64,000 nucleotides of DNA from UBA5072 sp963822145. GTDB lineage: Bacteria; Bacteroidota; Bacteroidia; Bacteroidales; UBA10428. Where the stretch lies: NCBI GenBank assembly GCA_963822145.1, contig CAWGGG010000004.1, positions 1,488,001 to 1,552,000 on the forward strand, written 5' to 3'. The position numbers and the translations under genes are program-made. Below, in pieces: positions 52,388 to 60,635 of the stretch. Each line of letters begins with the position of its first letter. The stretch's first letter is position 1. The notes below the pieces were generated by a model, which did no database searches, had not been told where the DNA came from, and saw only the letters and a program-made list of their open reading frames with translations.

Positions 52388-54535
52388 CTATTGTTCCACC
52401 AGCTTCCAATAGCTTCCTTTTTCAGCAACGTTCCAGCAGGGAATGCCATGCTTTTCACAGGCTTTGGTCCACTGAATGGCAGCAAGGCCACCGACTGACG
52501 AATCCAGTATAATCAGGTCCGTTGTGAGGGTTCGGGCTATTGCTTCCGGGTCGGGTTTAACATTTCCTGAAATAACGACCAGGTTCAATTTCAGCGGACT
52601 GCCGGTATGCCAGTCATAAAACCCGTTATCCTTCAGCCATGCCATGCGAAGTCCCGAATACTCCATAAAGCAATTGTTCCCCAGCCAGGGTGATCTGTAA
52701 AACAAATCCGCCTGTCGCTTGCAGGCTTCTGTATCAGTTCCTGACAGGAACCGGATTGAATCTGCCACACCACGTTCAATCCAAAAATTCCCGAGCGCAT
52801 ATTGCAGATCATTGATACGGTTATCCAGTGTTGAATCACCCCATACCCGACATGTTCTTCCGCTGACAAAGCATAGTACAGAAGTACCCTTCACATTGGC
52901 CACCTGAAAGATCTTTTGAATCCGTGTATCCCGGTTGTGAACCGCATTGAGCAACTGAAAAAGCAAGATTAACATGATTGATGACAACAGCACTATGTAC
53001 TTCCTGTTTACAAAAAACAAATGCAGCAGCACTATGGCTGCAGTTAACAAAACACACTGCTGACGGCTGAAGTAAATGTTTTCGATGAGCGCGCCAGGAA
53101 GCGTTTCGGTATAAGAAACCATTCTGAGGAGGACATCAAGCTGAATGGCCAGAAGCTTTCCTGTAAAAAGGGCAAGCGGATGAATGGCAGACAATAGCAA
53201 AAACATGGCAGCAGTGCATATGATCACCGATACCAGAGGCACCACAAATAGGTTGGTAAGCCAAAAATAAACCGGGAACTGGTGAAAATAATAGGCAGTA
53301 AGGGGAAGCGCAGCCAGCTGGGCTGCGCAGGAAACAGTGAAGAGTTTCCAGATTTTTTTAACCAGTGTGCTGCGGAAGACGAAAAGTTGGCTCATCACAG
53401 GCTGGAACATAATGATACCCATCACTGCTGCAAAGGAAAGCTGAAAGCTGACATCGGCGATCATAGCCGGCGAAAAGGCCAGCATCAAGAAGGCAGAGGC
53501 TAAAAGAATATTATAACTGTTGACCTGCCTGTTAAACAGTTTCCCTGTCAGTGCAAAACCGATCATAACCGATGCTCTTGATACAGAAGGAGACAACCCG
53601 GTAATCACAGCAAAAAACCAGATAAACAAAATAATAACAACTGTTTTTACCACATTACCATGTGAAAAACGATCCAGGCCGAACAACAGATAGCTCATTG
53701 CCAGGGCAATAATAGCCACATTAAAACCAGACAGTGCCATTACATGCATTACGCCGGCACGGGAGAAAGTCAGTTGGGTCCGGGCTTCAAGATCATTGCG
53801 ATAGCCAAGTGTTATCGCTGCCAGAATGCCAAACGAGGTTTTACTCAATCCGATTTCCCGGTATGCGGCCAGAAGTTTGCTCTGGCATTGATACGCCAGC
53901 CATTTCAGTGTTTTTCTGCCACCGGCCGTTGATTCCCGCCAGGATCCTGATTTCAGATAAGCCTGCTTGTGAATACCCCTGGTTGAGAGGTACCGGCCAT
54001 AATCAAATTCAGCCGGATTACCAGGAGCAGGTATGTTTCTCAATCGGGTATTGGCCCAGATCTGATCTCCGGGTTGAAGGCAACTCGATTGGGAATCTTT
54101 TTCAATATAGATTATGGCTTTGTAATGGCCTGCTTTCCAACGGCCCTGTATTTTGCCGCCATTTACCGTAACAGTTGTCCTGACGATATGATCATTGATC
54201 TCAGGCGCTTCTGTAACTGTCATCAGAAAGATTCCCTGATCTTTTGTTATACCACGGATGCGTTCAGAAGCCTGGTTGACGATGTCTGTATTTATCAAGC
54301 CGGTAATAAAAAGCACCATTCCTGACAACAGACCGGTCATCCAGCCATTGCGAAAGCTTTTGTGCCAATGAACCATTATCGCAAACAACAGCAGCAATGC
54401 AATAGCAATTACTATAAGAAAAAGATATCCTCTCTGTCGGCAACCTGGAAATAAATCGGCTGCAACGATACCTGCCGAAAAAATTGGAAGAAAGCGGGCA
54501 AAAGGACTTTTTCTGAATATTGGCAATAACTGCAT
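52388..54535 (-). CDS. ComEC/Rec2-family DNA-uptake channel protein
   Basis: About 715 residues. DUF4131-like N terminus with two or three helices and a beta domain (GDQIWANTRLRNIPAPGNPAEFDYGRYL), then the Competence channel domain: GVMHVMALSGFNVAIIA and TGLSPSVSRASVMIG, about ten helices. The C-terminal about 180 residues (with LVVISGN and LIILDSS) replace the usual metallo-beta-lactamase domain; its metal motifs are not seen. Probably moves single-stranded DNA across the inner membrane. Start taken at MQLLPIFRK. Confidence 0.86.
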   Translation of the reverse strand: MQLLPIFRKSPFARFLPIFSAGIVAADLFPGCRQRGYLFLIVIAIALLLLFAIMVHWHKSFRNGWMTGLLSGMVLFITGLINTDIVNQASERIRGITKDQGIFLMTVTEAPEINDHIVRTTVTVNGGKIQGRWKAGHYKAIIYIEKDSQSSCLQPGDQIWANTRLRNIPAPGNPAEFDYGRYLSTRGIHKQAYLKSGSWRESTAGGRKTLKWLAYQCQSKLLAAYREIGLSKTSFGILAAITLGYRNDLEARTQLTFSRAGVMHVMALSGFNVAIIALAMSYLLFGLDRFSHGNVVKTVVIILFIWFFAVITGLSPSVSRASVMIGFALTGKLFNRQVNSYNILLASAFLMLAFSPAMIADVSFQLSFAAVMGIIMFQPVMSQLFVFRSTLVKKIWKLFTVSCAAQLAALPLTAYYFHQFPVYFWLTNLFVVPLVSVIICTAAMFLLLSAIHPLALFTGKLLAIQLDVLLRMVSYTETLPGALIENIYFSRQQCVLLTAAIVLLHLFFVNRKYIVLLSSIMLILLFQLLNAVHNRDTRIQKIFQVANVKGTSVLCFVSGRTCRVWGDSTLDNRINDLQYALGNFWIERGVADSIRFLSGTDTEACKRQADLFYRSPWLGNNCFMEYSGLRMAWLKDNGFYDWHTGSPLKLNLVVISGNVKPDPEAIARTLTTDLIILDSSVGGLAAIQWTKACEKHGIPCWNVAEKGSYWKLVEQ

Positions 54536-54631
54536 GCAATATTTTGTGTATTGCAGACAAAACTTTCTGAAAATTACGCAATTTCCGGTGATTATCAAAG
54601 TCGCACAGGATTGTTTTTTTTAACCGCGCCA

Positions 54632-54666
54632 TTGGGGTTATAAATGAATTTAATTCCTAAATTTGC
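54632..54666 (+). promoter_or_regulatory. Promoter of the DHOD-like gene
   Basis: TTG at 54632-54634, 23-nt spacer, TAAATTTGC at 54658-54666 (full match to TAnnTTTGY); ATG at 54719. Confidence 0.55.
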
Positions 54667-54718
54667 AGGTATCCGTATACTTGATGAAATCAAATAAAAC
54701 ACTTTAAAAGCATATAAC

Positions 54719-55732
54719 ATGGTTGATCTTAAAACAAAGCATCTTGGGATTGAACTTAAAAACCCTGTCATTCTTGGAGCAAGTAACCTTGTCTCCAAGA
54801 TTGACAACATATTAAGAGCCGAGCAAGCAGGAGTGGCCGCTGTGGTTTACAAGTCACTTTTTGAAGAGCAGATTCAGCTTGAAGCCGCGCAATTTGATGA
54901 TGAATTGGAGGAATACAATGAGCGGAATGCAGAGATGGTCAAATTATTTCCGACCATTGAGCATGCCGGTCCTGAAGAACATCTGCACAACCTTCGCAAA
55001 GTTAAGGAAAGTGTGAAGATCCCGGTGATTGCCAGTCTGAATGCCATCTACACGGAAACCTGGATCGAGTATGCCCAGTTGATCGAGCAGACCGGTGTGG
55101 ACGCCCTCGAGATCAATTTCTTTTATGTTCCTCATGACACACTGACCGACGGACGTGATGTCAAGGAACAACAGATTGAAGTACTCAAAGCACTGAAGTC
55201 CAAAGTCAAATTGCCGATAAGTGTAAAACTCAGTCCTTTTTATGCCAATCCGTTGAATGTGGTTGCTCAGATGGATAAGGTGGGTACTGACGGATTTGTT
55301 TTGTTCAACAGGCTTTTTCAGCCCGATATTGATATTGAGAGGATGGTGCATTTTTCACCATTCAATCTGAGCAATCCTGAGGACAACAAGCTCAGCCTGC
55401 GGTTTGCAGGCCTGCTATACGGCACAATTTCAGGTTCCATTTGCAGCAATACAGGTATTTACAGTGGTGCTGATGTCGTAAAGATGATCCTTGCCGGCGC
55501 TGATTGTGTTCAGGTTGTGAGCACGGTGTACAAGAACAAAGTGGAGCACATTTCCACCATGCTGAAGGATGTACAAAGCTGGATGGAATCAAAGGGCTTC
55601 AGCAAACTGGATGATTTCAGGGGGAAACTTTCCAACAAGAACCTTAATGATCCCTTTGTTTACAAGCGCGCCCAGTATATCGACCTGCTGCTCAAATCCG
55701 ATCAGATTTTCAAGAAATATCCTGTCGTATAA
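54719..55732 (+). CDS. Dihydroorotate dehydrogenase-like FMN protein
   Basis: 337-residue TIM-barrel protein related to class 1 DHODs: LGIELKNPVILGASNL at the N terminus, VDALEINFF, KLPISVKLSPFY, and a phosphate-binding GADCVQVVSTVY near the C terminus. The Cys/Ser base region of true PyrD is not recognisable, so a pyrimidine role is uncertain; such proteins often sit near PFOR genes, as here (nifJ about 1.2 kb on). It has its own promoter and terminator. Confidence 0.82.
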   Translation: MVDLKTKHLGIELKNPVILGASNLVSKIDNILRAEQAGVAAVVYKSLFEEQIQLEAAQFDDELEEYNERNAEMVKLFPTIEHAGPEEHLHNLRKVKESVKIPVIASLNAIYTETWIEYAQLIEQTGVDALEINFFYVPHDTLTDGRDVKEQQIEVLKALKSKVKLPISVKLSPFYANPLNVVAQMDKVGTDGFVLFNRLFQPDIDIERMVHFSPFNLSNPEDNKLSLRFAGLLYGTISGSICSNTGIYSGADVVKMILAGADCVQVVSTVYKNKVEHISTMLKDVQSWMESKGFSKLDDFRGKLSNKNLNDPFVYKRAQYIDLLLKSDQIFKKYPVV

Positions 55733-55739
55733 TAATATA

Positions 55740-55772
55740 GAACCCCGCCAGACCAGCGGGGTTCTTTCTTTA
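55740..55772 (+). terminator. Intrinsic terminator after the DHOD-like gene
   Basis: GAACCCCGC (55740-55748) with GCGGGGTTC (55756-55764), loop of 7 nt, then TTTCTTTATTT. It starts 8 nt after the stop codon and overlaps the end of def by a few bases; it may serve both strands. Confidence 0.85.
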
Positions 55773-56324
55773 TTTTAAGACCTTGATCTTATAGGGAACA
55801 TCTACCTTGCATTTGGTAATGTCATTCAGCTTTCCCTGCAGCAGTTTCCTTCTTAAAGGATTGATCCGGTCGATAAACATTATACCATCGAGATGGTCAT
55901 ACTCATGCTGGATAACACGTGCTTTCAAGCCCTCATATTCCTCTTCGAAATAATTCCATTTATCATCATAATAGGAAATTCTGACTTTATTATGACGATC
56001 AACATCTTCCCTTAATTTGGGAAGGCTGAGGCAACCTTCATTCATTACCAGGGTTTCCTCACCGATCAGTTGAAGTTTCGGATTGATAAAAGCTTTTTTG
56101 AAATCCTTCAGTTCCGGATCTTCCTCTGCCAGGGATGTGGCATCCACAACAAAGATTCTGACGGATTTACCGACCTGGGGCGCTGCCAGGCCCATGCCGT
56201 CGGATTTGTACATAGTATCAAACAAATCGGATATCAAAGCCTGCAGATTCGGATAGTCATCAGTAATTTCCCTTGCCACCTGTCTGAGAATTGGAGAACC
56301 ATATACGACGATGGGGTAGATCAT
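55770..56324 (-). CDS. def: Peptide deformylase
   Basis: Removes the formyl group from nascent N-terminal Met. Motif 1 GMGLAAPQVGKSVRIFVVD, motif 2 NEGCLSLPKLR (Cys metal ligand), motif 3 QHEYDHLDGIMFIDR (His ligands and catalytic Glu). Length 184 is usual. Its ATG touches a heptamer repeat array that separates it from ruvX. Confidence 0.96.
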   Translation of the reverse strand: MIYPIVVYGSPILRQVAREITDDYPNLQALISDLFDTMYKSDGMGLAAPQVGKSVRIFVVDATSLAEEDPELKDFKKAFINPKLQLIGEETLVMNEGCLSLPKLREDVDRHNKVRISYYDDKWNYFEEEYEGLKARVIQHEYDHLDGIMFIDRINPLRRKLLQGKLNDITKCKVDVPYKIKVLK

Positions 56325-56386
56325 TTGTTGTTAGTTGATAGTTGTTAGTTGTTAGTTGTTGGTTGTTAGTTGTTAGTTGTTGGTTT
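56324..56386. repeat. TTAGTTG heptamer array between def and ruvX
   Basis: Nine 7-bp units in register from 56324: TTTGTTG, TTAGTTG, ATAGTTG, TTAGTTG, TTAGTTG, TTGGTTG, TTAGTTG, TTAGTTG, TTGGTTT. The ruvX stop codon (minus, 56368-56366) is the TTA of the seventh unit, and its last residues are encoded by repeat units. Confidence 0.92.
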
Positions 56387-56806
56387 TTCATTGTTTTGCC
56401 TGTATTCCAGATAGGACTGCAGGATAATGGTAGCGCTTATCGCATCTACAAGTGCCTTATTCTGGCGGTCCTTCTTTTTAACACCCCCCAGAACCATGGT
56501 TTGAGCAGCCATTTTGGAGGTAAACCGTTCATCCATCAGAAATACTTCCTTTCCGGGGAAGGTTTTTCTCAGCAAAGCAATGAAAGGATCAATATAGATA
56601 ACAGATTCGGAAGGCAAATTGTTCATTTGGCGCGGGTAGCCCACTACAAAACAATCAACTCTTTCCTTCGAGGTGTAATGGAGCAGAAAGGCGATCACTT
56701 CAGATGAAGGTACGGTAGTAATACTGTTTGCGATCATCTGCAGCGGATCGGTTGCAGCAATGCCGGTACGTTTCCGTCCATAATCCAGGGCAACAATTCT
56801 TCCCAT
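56366..56806 (-). CDS. ruvX: Putative pre-16S rRNA nuclease / YqgF-RuvX family
   Basis: RNase H-fold protein of 146 residues: MGRIVALDYGRKRTGIAATD (catalytic Asp8), FVVGYPRQM, FLMDERFTSKMA and KKKDRQNKALVDAISATIIL with the final Asp. In E. coli it matures 16S rRNA. I start it at 56806; the longer frame extends into PFOR. The C-terminal tail (about NNEKPTTNN) is encoded by the heptamer array and is unlikely to be functional. Confidence 0.9.
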   Translation of the reverse strand: MGRIVALDYGRKRTGIAATDPLQMIANSITTVPSSEVIAFLLHYTSKERVDCFVVGYPRQMNNLPSESVIYIDPFIALLRKTFPGKEVFLMDERFTSKMAAQTMVLGGVKKKDRQNKALVDAISATIILQSYLEYRQNNEKPTTNN

Positions 56807-56836
56807 GTATTTTTTGCTATACCCTATAATAATTAA

Positions 56837-56861
56837 AGACCCCGTCTTTCCGGCGGGGTCT
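56837..56861 (-). terminator. Intrinsic terminator after PFOR
   Basis: AGACCCCG (56837-56844) and CGGGGTCT (56854-56861) form the stem; on the minus strand a short T run (TTTAATTATTA) follows. It lies about 20 nt after the PFOR stop. Confidence 0.8.
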
Positions 56862-56883
56862 CTATCTGTTTCAACAGGCATCC

Positions 56884-59800
56884 TTATTTGACCTGCAGGG
56901 AATAATCCATGGCAGCCAGTCTCCTGTAGGTATTGAAGCGCCACTTTGCATTCTCCTCAGCTGCTTTGAACAATACTGCAGCATCTTTGGGAAATGCTTT
57001 CTTCAAAGAAGTATAACGTACCTCACCGTTCAGGAATTCCTGGAATTTACTCCAGTCAGGTTCCTTGGAATCCAGTTCAAATGGATTCTTGCCTTCCTTT
57101 TCCAACAATGGATTGTACCTCCAGAGATGCCAATAGCCGGCATCCACGGCCAATTTCTGTTCTTCCTGTGATTTATCCATGCCCAGTCGTAATCCATGGT
57201 TGATACAGGGTGAATATGCTATGATCAGCGACGGACCGGGATAAGCCTCAGCTTCACGAAGGGCTTTCAGGTATTGATTCTGGCTGGCGCCCATGGCAAC
57301 CTGTGCTACATAAACATAGCCATAAGTCATGGCCATGGCACCCAGGTCTTTTTTCCGGACCCGTTTACCGGATGCGGCAAACTTGGCGACAGCACCGATA
57401 GGCGTAGCCTTGGATGCCTGTCCTCCGGTATTGGAATAGACCTCCGTATCCATGACCAGTACATTAACATTCTCCCCTGAAGCCAGCACATGATCGAGTC
57501 CGCCATAGCCGATATCATAAGCCCAGCCATCGCCTCCAAAGATCCAGATGGATTTCTTGATGAGGTATTGTTTCAGGTCAAGAATTTCCTTTGCCAGAGG
57601 ATTCTTCTCCTTGTTCAAAGCTTCGATTACCTTCAGGGACGATTCTTTGGAGGCACGGGCATCCGTCATGGATCCGATCCATTCTTTAAAAGCTTCAATA
57701 GTCTTATCGGATAGCCCGGGATTCGACTGGATGGCTTCTGTCATTTTCCTGCTTATCCGGGTTCTGAGCTTCTCAGCTCCCATGGCTATACCGAAACCGT
57801 ATTCCGCATTATCCTCAAATAGTGAATTGGCCCAGGCCGGACCCTTTCCTTCCCTATTGGTGCAATAGGGTGTGGAAGGAGCAGAACCTCCGTAAATAGA
57901 GGAACAACCTGTGGCATTGGCTACAATCATCCTGTCGCCATACAATTGTGTGATCAGCTTAATGTAAGGGGTTTCACCGCACCCACCGCAGGCACCGGAA
58001 AATTCAAACAAAGGTTGCGCAAACTGGCTGTTTTTGACCGACTTGTCTATTTCTACCAGGTGATCTTTGACCGTAACTTTCTCAGCCATATACTCCCAGC
58101 GTGCAACTTCGGCGCCCTGTGAATCGAGGTGTTTCATCACCAGTGATTTTTCCTTGGAGGGACAGATATCGGCGCATACTCCGCAACCAGTGCAATCCAG
58201 CGGACTAACCTGAATGCGGTATTGAAGGGATTCAAAACCTTTTCCGGTTGCCTTCAGCATTGCTGTATCCGCAGGAACGCCTTTCATTTCCTTCTCATCA
58301 AGTAGAAATGGCCTGATGGCAGCGTGGGGACATACATAGGAACACTGGTTACACTGGATGCAGTTACCGGAAATCCATTCCGGTACGTTAACAGCAATAC
58401 CGCGTTTTTCATATACAGTGGTCCCTGAAGGGAAGGTACCATCCTCGCGGCCAAGAAATGCGCTGACCTTAAGATCATCGCCTCTCATACTGTTGATGGG
58501 CTCTACCACATTTTTAATAAACTCGGGGATTTTACGGTTATCCTTATCCTGTTTGATTTCAAGATTTGCCCATGCTGCCGGAACTTCAACCTTGATCACG
58601 TCGCTGCCACGTTCAATGGCTGCCAGGTTCATATTGACAATTTCTTCACCCTTGCGGCCAAAGGTTTTGATAATAGCCTTTTTCATCTCGGACCTGGCAT
58701 CCTCGAAGGGAATAACTTTTGCAATTCTGAAGAAAGCGGACTGCATGATCGAATTGGTGCGGTTCCCCAAACCAATCTCTTCTGCAATTTTTGTAGCATT
58801 GATAATGTAAAAATCAATCTGTTTCTCAGCGAGTGTTTTTTTAATGATGTCTGGCAGCTTATTTTTTGTCTCTTCAGCGTCCCATATGCTGTTCAGCAGG
58901 AAAGTACCACCTTTTTTGATTCCCTTGAGCATATCATATTTTTCAAGATAAGAAGGCACATGACAGGCAACAAAATCAGGAGTACCTACCAGGTAGGGGG
59001 AACGGATAGCCTTATCTCCAAAGCGGAGATGGGATACCGTAATACCGCCTGATTTCTTGGAGTCATAGGCAAAGTAAGCCTGCGCGTACTTGTCGGTTGA
59101 ATCACCGATGATCTTGATGGAGTTCTTATTGGCACCCACGGTTCCATCAGAACCCAAACCATAAAACTTGGCTTCGAAAGTTCCTTTATCAGAAATACTG
59201 ATTTCAGGTCTTATCGGAAGGGACAGATGGGTTACGTCATCAACAATACCAACTGTAAAGAGCATCTTGGGCTCTCTGGAAGCCATGTTTTCAAAGACTT
59301 CAATGATCTGAACGGGAGTGGTATCCTTGGAACTCAAACCGTAACGGCCGCCGATGATCATCGGTGCATTTGGCATTCCATAGTATACGTTCTTAATATC
59401 GAGGTATAAAGGATCCCCGTTGGCGCCAGGTTCTTTGGTCCTGTCGAGCACTGTAATCCTTTTCACTGACTTTGGAATTACCTTCAACAGATATTGAGCA
59501 GAGAAAGGACGGTAAAGATGAACCACCACAACACCCAGCTTCCTGCCTTTCGCATTAAGATGATCAACCACTTCTCGGGTAGTTTCGGTGACCGAACCCA
59601 TGGCGATGATGATCTCCTCGGCATCGGAAGCACCAAAATAACGGAAGGGGGCATAATCGCGACCAGAGAGCTTCGATAGCTCCTTCATATAATTATCAAC
59701 GATATCCGGTAACTTGTCATAGAAAGGATTTGCCGCTTCCCTGCTCTGAAAATAAATATCAGGGTTCTGAGCTGTTCCGCGTGTGACAGGATGGTCGGGA

Positions 59801-60432
59801 TTCAATGCCCGGTCCCTGAATTCCTGAAGAGCTTTATAATCCAATAGTTTGGCCAGATCTTCCATAGCCAGCATTTCTATTTTCTGGATTTCCGCTGAGG
59901 TCCTGAAACCATCGAAGAAATGAAGGAAAGGTATTCTCGATTTAATGGCAGCGAGATGGGCCACAGCTGAGAGATCCATTACCTCCTGAACACTGCTGGT
60001 GGCCAGCATGGCAAAACCAGCGTGCCTGGTACTCATAACATCGCTATGGTCACCAAAGATGGAGAGTGCCTGGGCGGCAAGACTGCGCGCTGAAACGTGG
60101 AGAACTGCCGGAAGCAATTCACCGGCAATTTTATACATATTGGGAATCATCAGTAATAAACCCTGTGAAGCAGTAAAGGTAGTTGCCAGAGAACCTGCCT
60201 GGAGTGCGCCGTGCAAGGCTCCTGCAGCACCTGCCTCTGATTGCATTTCAATTAACCTTACCTCTTCTCCAAAGATATTTTTCCTGCCATTGGCTGCCCA
60301 CTCATCAACGTATTCTGCCATGGTTGAGGAAGGGGTGATGGGGTAAATAGCTGCCACTTCGCTGAACATGTAGGCAATATGGGCTGCAGCATAGTTACCG
60401 TCACAAGTTACAAAATTTTTCTTTGTGCTCAT
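56884..60432 (-). CDS. nifJ: Pyruvate:ferredoxin (flavodoxin) oxidoreductase
   Basis: Oxidatively decarboxylates pyruvate to acetyl-CoA with ferredoxin reduction. A single 1182-residue chain with domains in order: POR_N with AAIYPITPSSTMAEY; POR gamma-type domain with MGSVTETTREVV; EKR region; 4Fe-4S ferredoxin domain CIQCNQCSYVCPHAA and CTGCGVCADICPSKEK; TPP domain GACGGCGETPYIKL, NATGCSSIYGG, FGGDGWAYDIGYGG and DTEVYSNTGGQ. A -7 box TAATTTTGT (60492-60484, minus) is a possible promoter. This enzyme indicates anaerobic or facultative metabolism. Confidence 0.96.
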   Translation of the reverse strand: MSTKKNFVTCDGNYAAAHIAYMFSEVAAIYPITPSSTMAEYVDEWAANGRKNIFGEEVRLIEMQSEAGAAGALHGALQAGSLATTFTASQGLLLMIPNMYKIAGELLPAVLHVSARSLAAQALSIFGDHSDVMSTRHAGFAMLATSSVQEVMDLSAVAHLAAIKSRIPFLHFFDGFRTSAEIQKIEMLAMEDLAKLLDYKALQEFRDRALNPDHPVTRGTAQNPDIYFQSREAANPFYDKLPDIVDNYMKELSKLSGRDYAPFRYFGASDAEEIIIAMGSVTETTREVVDHLNAKGRKLGVVVVHLYRPFSAQYLLKVIPKSVKRITVLDRTKEPGANGDPLYLDIKNVYYGMPNAPMIIGGRYGLSSKDTTPVQIIEVFENMASREPKMLFTVGIVDDVTHLSLPIRPEISISDKGTFEAKFYGLGSDGTVGANKNSIKIIGDSTDKYAQAYFAYDSKKSGGITVSHLRFGDKAIRSPYLVGTPDFVACHVPSYLEKYDMLKGIKKGGTFLLNSIWDAEETKNKLPDIIKKTLAEKQIDFYIINATKIAEEIGLGNRTNSIMQSAFFRIAKVIPFEDARSEMKKAIIKTFGRKGEEIVNMNLAAIERGSDVIKVEVPAAWANLEIKQDKDNRKIPEFIKNVVEPINSMRGDDLKVSAFLGREDGTFPSGTTVYEKRGIAVNVPEWISGNCIQCNQCSYVCPHAAIRPFLLDEKEMKGVPADTAMLKATGKGFESLQYRIQVSPLDCTGCGVCADICPSKEKSLVMKHLDSQGAEVARWEYMAEKVTVKDHLVEIDKSVKNSQFAQPLFEFSGACGGCGETPYIKLITQLYGDRMIVANATGCSSIYGGSAPSTPYCTNREGKGPAWANSLFEDNAEYGFGIAMGAEKLRTRISRKMTEAIQSNPGLSDKTIEAFKEWIGSMTDARASKESSLKVIEALNKEKNPLAKEILDLKQYLIKKSIWIFGGDGWAYDIGYGGLDHVLASGENVNVLVMDTEVYSNTGGQASKATPIGAVAKFAASGKRVRKKDLGAMAMTYGYVYVAQVAMGASQNQYLKALREAEAYPGPSLIIAYSPCINHGLRLGMDKSQEEQKLAVDAGYWHLWRYNPLLEKEGKNPFELDSKEPDWSKFQEFLNGEVRYTSLKKAFPKDAAVLFKAAEENAKWRFNTYRRLAAMDYSLQVK

Positions 60433-60594
60433 CTTAACTCGCTTATTATTAGATATATTATAGTATTGAATTTTTAAGAAACTACAAAATTAAAATAAAT
60501 CAGCTATATTCTGCTATCCTTTTCACAACACGGTTCTTATTTTGTTTCATTATAAATAAGTCAGGCTGACGGCAATATAACACGGGAATAAAAT

Positions 60595-60618
60595 GAAAAA
60601 TGCGGGGTGATCCCGCAT
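60595..60618 (-). terminator. Intrinsic terminator after rho
   Basis: TGCGGG (60601-60606) and CCCGCA (60612-60617), with flanking A and T runs, so the minus strand has a T-rich tail (TTTTTCATTTT). It lies about 20 nt after the rho stop. Confidence 0.82.
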
Positions 60619-60635
60619 TTTTCAAAGCAACAGTT

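Noticed and set aside
56342..56944. Longer N terminus for ruvX
   Set aside because: The added residues read through the PFOR terminator and into the PFOR gene; the catalytic motif starts directly at the ATG at 56806.
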